Of a stretch of DNA of 18,518 bases, positions 14,950 through 18,518 are shown in pieces. The first letter of the stretch is position 1; each line of letters starts with the position of its first letter. The DNA comes from Lentisphaerota bacterium. Its GTDB lineage: Bacteria > Verrucomicrobiota > Kiritimatiellia > RFP12 > UBA3636. Where the stretch lies: positions 1-18,518 of the forward strand of contig JALHHX010000029.1 of NCBI GenBank assembly GCA_022837245.1, written 5' to 3'. The position numbers were made by a program, and so were the translations under genes. The notes under the pieces were generated by a model. That model searched no databases. It was not told the origin of the DNA and was given only the letters and a program-made list of their open reading frames with translations.

Positions 14950-15535
14950 CTACTCCTTGGAGCGTAGAAGCGACTGGATTAGTGTGCTGACCTCCTTTTC
15001 GCGATGCTCGGGCTGCGTAGCCGTGACAACGCAAAGTCGATCGCCTACCGATTCATCAACAGCGACGCCGGGCAACTGTGTCTTAGCTACCTCGCCTGCA
15101 TTCGTGATGGCATAGAAACGAGAGCGAATGCGAAAGCCTATAAACACGGCTCTTTCCCCCGCTCTGCAAAGCTCAAGAGGAGGGTCGATATCCTTTACTG
15201 GGTAGGGGATTTCGCTATAGTTGTACATGTCCTCCGATCTTGGGTTCCATGAAGTTGCTGCTTGCGCGTCTCTCGATGGCCGGTCTCCCATCGCGTAGAT
15301 AAGGGCTGGCCGAGTGATGCTCACGGGGGGGAAGATTTGTGCGCGAGATGCACACCCCTTTGTATCTGAGCAAGACACCATCGCGGCGGTCGAATGCGCA
15401 GACAGTGAAAAGTCCATTGGTCGTCTCGATGTAAGCGGGTTGCAGCGCGAGATTACGTTCGGCATCTGCACCCAGAGCTGCTGACACACAAGAAGAAGCC
15501 GCGATCCCGGCTAAGAAGAATACAGTCATTCGCAT
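14950..15535 (-). pseudogene. Small secreted protein of unknown family, frameshifted at a C7 tract
   Basis: The start ATG at 15535 has AGGAG about 9 nt upstream. Residues 1-23 form a signal peptide (RMTVFFLAGIAASSCVSAAL). The first frame reads NLALQPAYIETTNGLFTVCA and then YKGVCISRTNLPP, reaching a run of seven C (plus-strand G7, 15325-15331). Removing one C joins it to the second frame, which continues VSITRPALIYAMGDRPS, EDMYNYSEIPYPVKD, ERAVFIGFRIRSRFYAI and ends SLLRSKE at 14950. As written, the first frame stops at 15215. The repaired protein would have about 194 residues, with several cysteines, and would act outside the cytoplasm. It is last in the run led by the PAD-like gene, 27 nt after the beta-module gene. 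No known family is recognised. Confidence 0.55.
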
Positions 15536-15562
15536 AGTAAGGGTCTCCTGTTTCCGCAAATT

Positions 15563-17049
15563 CTACGGATCCATGTACTCCGTGCTATCGGGTGCATTGG
15601 GCGGGGCAGTTCTAAGGTCTGCGTTGGCCCGGACAAAGCCCGAGCTACCCACAGTGTCGTTGTTCGCACCTGCTGCAAAACTCAGTACACCCCCTGTCAT
15701 CTGTAATTGCTCCTGGATGCGAGTGGACCAATCCGCATTGCCTAGGAAGTACACGGTTCCATCGGTGTCAGAGAACTGCCAGACTCCACACATCCTGAAG
15801 TTGTACTTTACGTCGATCTGCGAAACATCGCCATTAGCCAACGGCCAGAGCGACGGTGGCCCGACCCAAAGCCCCGGCGTATCTTCACTCGTGTATGTCA
15901 CTGCGGAACCATCAAGATCGTCATAGAATGGGAACACAGGGCCCGCATCAACGAGTTCTCCCCCGGTATAGGGCGCAACGAAATCGAGTTTCTTGTCCGT
16001 GCTGTCATGGCCGATGACGCCAGCTCCACCGGCCAAGAGGTTGCTCAAACGCGCATGGTGAATCATACGCAGTTCACCGGGCGGGTTATCGACATCAAAC
16101 ACCTCAATCTCGAATTCTACTGCCGGAACACCACCTGGAGCCAAGCCACCGTTGCAGTGAATGTACATTGATCCATCCGTGGCGAGATCAGGTGCGGTGC
16201 CAGAATCAACAACCTGAAGACTCTTCAACACCGGCGTGACAGTCGCCTTCACCTTGTATCACAGAGGACGGTTCCACCTTGCAGGTGTTCGAGAAACAGA
16301 TCGATGTCCCGTAACGCTTGGCCTTCCTTCAACCCCTCGACGTAGAGCGTTGCCGGAATCGTGTCCGTGCCAACCGTCCACGTCTTGGGTAGTGGTACCT
16401 CTGTAGCCTTACCTGTCGACACCCATACCTTGATACGATCCCGGCCGCCTTCGACCTTGCGTAGCCGCAACGTGCCGGAAAGCCCTGTGCTGGGTTGCAG
16501 GCTCAGAGAGATCGAGACAAGATCATCGTCCGTGTAGCCATCGGTATCGAAGTCCCGCGTTGCAGGGATGCGGTCGGTTACGGTAGATCCGTTGTCATTG
16601 TCGGCATTCACCGGTATGAAGCCACCGACGGATTCCTCGTCGGCATCGGGAACACTGCCGATAGCCAAGTCCACCTGCACGACGGTCAGCCGCACCCTGT
16701 CCTCGCACTTGAAGAGGGGGTTGTTTTGGTTCGGCGGGTTTTCGTCGTATGCGAGCGCCAGGGTGATGTCGCGGGCGGCGGCGCTGTTGGCGACGCCTTC
16801 GACGTAGAGGGCGGATGGGACGTTCGTCGCGGAGTTCCACTCCTTCGGCAGAACCACCTCGCCGGTTCGGTCGGCGTTCCGCCAGAGCCGGATGCGGCTC
16901 CCTCCCGCCGACGCCGAGAGCCTTACCTTGCCGGGCAGGCCGGCGGGGCGCAATGGGAGCCTGATTGGTGTTTGCATAACCTGTCCACTTGTAAACAGCA
17001 TGAAGCGGTTTGTGATAATTTCTGTCGCCCACGTCATCGGTGCCCCCAT
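15563..17049 (-). pseudogene. Beta-module protein with duplicated domains, split by a frameshift near 16250
   Basis: The ATG at 17049 overlaps the previous stop (TGATG) and has CAGGA 9 nt upstream. The first frame (17049-16249, 266 residues) holds two copies of a beta-rich module of about 100 residues. They share G-x-VRL / G-TLRL, IRLW / IKVW, VVLPKEW / VPLPKTW, SALYVEG / ATLYVEG and ARDITLAL / LRDIDLFL. A Asp-rich linker (NADNDNGSTVTD, DFDTDGYTDDD) between them resembles calcium-binding repeats. Copy 1 ends CEDRVRLTV, whereas copy 2 is cut at CDTR by a TGA (16249-16251). The next frame starts there and supplies the missing VKATVTPVL, then runs 229 residues to 15563 (YIHCNGGLAPGG, GNADWSTRIQEQLQ). 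One inserted base restores a protein of about 495 residues. No signal peptide is visible, although its neighbours have one. Function unknown; probably acts with the PAD-like protein. Confidence 0.55.
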
Positions 17050-18056
17050 CAGTTGGATTCCTGCGGTGAGGCGGGCAGAAGGCCTTCGATGGCATGGATG
17101 GTTCTTTTTATCTTTTCAAGTTTCCATGCCGGTCCGTTTGTCTGGCGCTTCAACACGGCAAGCGTGTGTGCGCCCGCCGAGAATTCCAGATAGGCCAAAG
17201 CCCCGTTCACCATGTCCTCACTCTGGCGATACATGTCATCAGCCGGAGTATTGGTTACGACGTTCAGCATGAACGCCCGGACTTCAGTCGGCTTGGCATC
17301 GGCAAGACAGAAGGCGGCACGCATACGCGCCGCCGCCGGTCGTGAAGCGTCCCGGAAGACATCTTCAATGAGCGCATCGGCATCGACGTGGTCAATAGCC
17401 GCAAGGTCGCCCGTGCGTTTGGATCTGTCACGCCCCCAGAGGCGATTGACCAACTCCACCATTTCGCTCTGCTCGTAGGCGTCGCCCTCGTCCAGGAACT
17501 TCAGGAAGTGCTCAAGTACCGCTTGCCGCGCCGCCGCATTCCGCGCGATCTCCGCCGCGACTTCGGCAGCGGTGTACTTCTCGACCTGCTTTCGATGGAG
17601 TCCCCGGATTGTCAGTCCGTTCGTAACAGCAGGCCGTTTGTCCTCTGCATCATCGCACACGTACACGAACTTGCTCTCTGGCCCGTGGCTGACATACGAC
17701 AGCAAGAGACCGGACAGGAAACCAGGGCGACCGCCACGCGGTTGAGAAGACTTCTCGCCTTCCCGCCATTTCTGGATTTCGCTGGCGAACTCGGCGACAA
17801 CTTCGGGGTGTTGGATGCGCGCCACCAAGATGCGGGCATGCCTGGCGTTCAGACTGTCGGCGGGATCCTGGTGGAGGATTTTCTCAAGGCGCGTCGTCGC
17901 ATTCGCATCATTGATGACAACAGCGACCGCGTCGCGATACGACTTGCCGGTCATCGCGACGGCATCAGCGAAGCCCGGCGGAACGGCCGCTTCTGCGGCA
18001 ACGACAACTGCAACGGGAAGGAACACCATTGCGGCAAGGACAGATCGAATGTTCAT
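17049..18056 (-). CDS. Secreted all-helical (HEAT-like) protein of unknown function
   Basis: The protein has 335 residues from the ATG at 18056. An ATG 9 nt upstream (18065) is only one base from the GGAG site, while 18056 has it at 9 nt, so 18056 is preferred. Residues 1-23 are a signal peptide (NIRSVLAAMVFLPVAVVVAAEA). The rest is predicted to be helix after helix, with repeats of the type RAAFCLADAKPTEVRAFML and ALAYLEFSAGAHTLAVLKR, which suggests HEAT/ARM-like packing and a protein-binding scaffold. The motif set matches no enzyme family I know. It begins 17 nt after the PAD-like stop, and its own stop overlaps the next start (TGATG), so the three genes are almost certainly one transcript. 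Confidence 0.65.
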   Translation of the reverse strand: MNIRSVLAAMVFLPVAVVVAAEAAVPPGFADAVAMTGKSYRDAVAVVINDANATTRLEKILHQDPADSLNARHARILVARIQHPEVVAEFASEIQKWREGEKSSQPRGGRPGFLSGLLLSYVSHGPESKFVYVCDDAEDKRPAVTNGLTIRGLHRKQVEKYTAAEVAAEIARNAAARQAVLEHFLKFLDEGDAYEQSEMVELVNRLWGRDRSKRTGDLAAIDHVDADALIEDVFRDASRPAAARMRAAFCLADAKPTEVRAFMLNVVTNTPADDMYRQSEDMVNGALAYLEFSAGAHTLAVLKRQTNGPAWKLEKIKRTIHAIEGLLPASPQESN

Positions 18057-18073
18057 CGTATTCATCTCCAGAT

Positions 18074-18518
18074 TCAGGGCAACTCGCGCCGGACATTGCT
18101 TGCACAGTGCGCCTCTCCGCCCGCGCCGTGTGGCCCCGTGGTATCAACAAAGGTCACTGTGCCAGAACAACCGGCGGCTGTGAGACTGTCGCCCAGACTG
18201 GTTGCGAACGGCACGAAGTAAGGGCGCGGGACTACCAGATTGAGCGCCCCGGACTGCGGCTTCACAACGATCATGTTGACCATGTTTGGAAGCTTGGTCC
18301 CGATTGACCTGGAAGTATCCATCTCGAAGGCGACAGGAACCTTGATCAAGTCAGAAGTGTTGATGCCAAGCCCCTGGGCTAAGGCCGTCCTGATGGAAGC
18401 CAAATTGTTGTTGATGAGGGTTATCTTCGTCGCATTGTTTGGGTCATCGTAGGCGGCAAGGAGTTGCGCACGCGTGTCGAACCCGCCCCAGGTTTCTTCA
18501 TTCGGATTGTTGCGAAGT
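18074..18518 (-). CDS. Protein-arginine deiminase (PAD)-like protein, C-terminal part (runs off window)
   Basis: The open frame continues to the window edge; 147 codons are visible. They match the last part of PAD enzymes in order: a helix pair (NNNLASIRTALAQGLGI, then SDLIKVPVAFEM), LPNMVNMIVVKP (vertebrate PADs have FPNMVNMLVL), a loop with VVPRPYFVPF, and the catalytic end GGEAHCASNVRRELP (vertebrate GEVHCGTNVRRKP). The nucleophilic Cys is encoded at 18104-18106. PADs convert peptidyl-arginine to citrulline, usually calcium-dependently. The chain ends 9 residues after the Cys, shorter than in animals. The Asp/His/Asp partners and any signal peptide lie outside the window. The three following genes on this strand are spaced for co-transcription and two are secreted, so an extracytoplasmic enzyme is plausible. 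Activity is inferred from motif conservation. Confidence 0.82.
   Translation of the reverse strand, partial: LRNNPNEETWGGFDTRAQLLAAYDDPNNATKITLINNNLASIRTALAQGLGINTSDLIKVPVAFEMDTSRSIGTKLPNMVNMIVVKPQSGALNLVVPRPYFVPFATSLGDSLTAAGCSGTVTFVDTTGPHGAGGEAHCASNVRRELP

Noticed and set aside
14717..15034. 105-codon minus-strand frame overlapping the end of the small secreted protein gene
   Set aside because: It overlaps the better supported frame, has no ribosome-binding site or motif, and its composition is not convincing.
16495..17193. 232-codon plus-strand frame opposite the beta-module gene
   Set aside because: It is the antisense of a frame with clear internal protein-level repeats; no motif or start signal supports it.
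17388..18221. 277-codon plus-strand frame opposite the helical protein and PAD-like genes
   Set aside because: It spans two well-supported minus-strand genes and has no signal of its own.
1..18518. CRISPR array, prophage, or complete insertion sequence
   Set aside because: No spaced repeat series, no phage structural genes, and no complete transposase with terminal repeats were found.

Overview
The window looks like a chromosomal segment from a free-living or gut-type Gram-negative bacterium. The gene content would fit the PVC superphylum (Kiritimatiellota/Lentisphaerota-like): a secreted GH-A glycosidase next to a sialate O-acetylesterase, an ADP-heptose-type glycosyltransferase, and a GspL/PilM-PilN-like secretion or pilus platform. 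The taxon is inference from gene content; no marker gene here fixes it. UGA acts as an ordinary stop at the natural ends of many genes, so the code is standard.

Layout. (1) 1-2053, minus strand: a promoter, tRNA-Leu(CAA), a small basic membrane protein, a GspL-like protein and the first codons of a GspM/PilO-like protein (ATGA overlap). The first coding start lies only 13 nt after the tRNA CCA end. (2) 2071-7814, plus strand: a good sigma-70-type promoter, a 195-nt leader holding a 15-bp palindrome, a large secreted GH42-like glycosidase with a CBM9-like front domain, and a sialate O-acetylesterase split by a frameshift. (3) 7806-9193: enolase with its own promoter. (4) 9211-10000: debris, namely an internally deleted piece of a CusA-like RND pump and the N-terminus of an IS30-like helix-turn-helix protein, followed by a repeat-rich gap. 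(5) 10068-12810, plus strand: an envelope operon of GT9 heptosyltransferase, DUF486 membrane protein, GtrA flippase-like protein and a methyltransferase. (6) 12812-14192, minus strand: two tandem SIS-domain (UPF0309-like) sugar-isomerase genes, each with an in-frame TGA; the upstream one has also lost its N-terminus. (7) 14193-14950: a gap with small degraded minus-strand reading frames and hairpins. (8) 14950-18518, minus strand: an operon headed by a protein-arginine deiminase (PAD)-like gene that runs off the window. It is followed by a secreted all-helical protein, a beta-module protein (frameshifted) and a small secreted protein (frameshifted at a C7 tract).

The most unusual item is the PAD-like gene with its linked secreted genes. 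The second theme is the number of broken frames: at least seven in 18.5 kb. That means either active gene decay and rearrangement, or residual indel/base errors in the assembly. The homopolymer C7 case and the 1-nt shifts fit either reading. The RND deletion and the truncated SIS gene are real structural losses.
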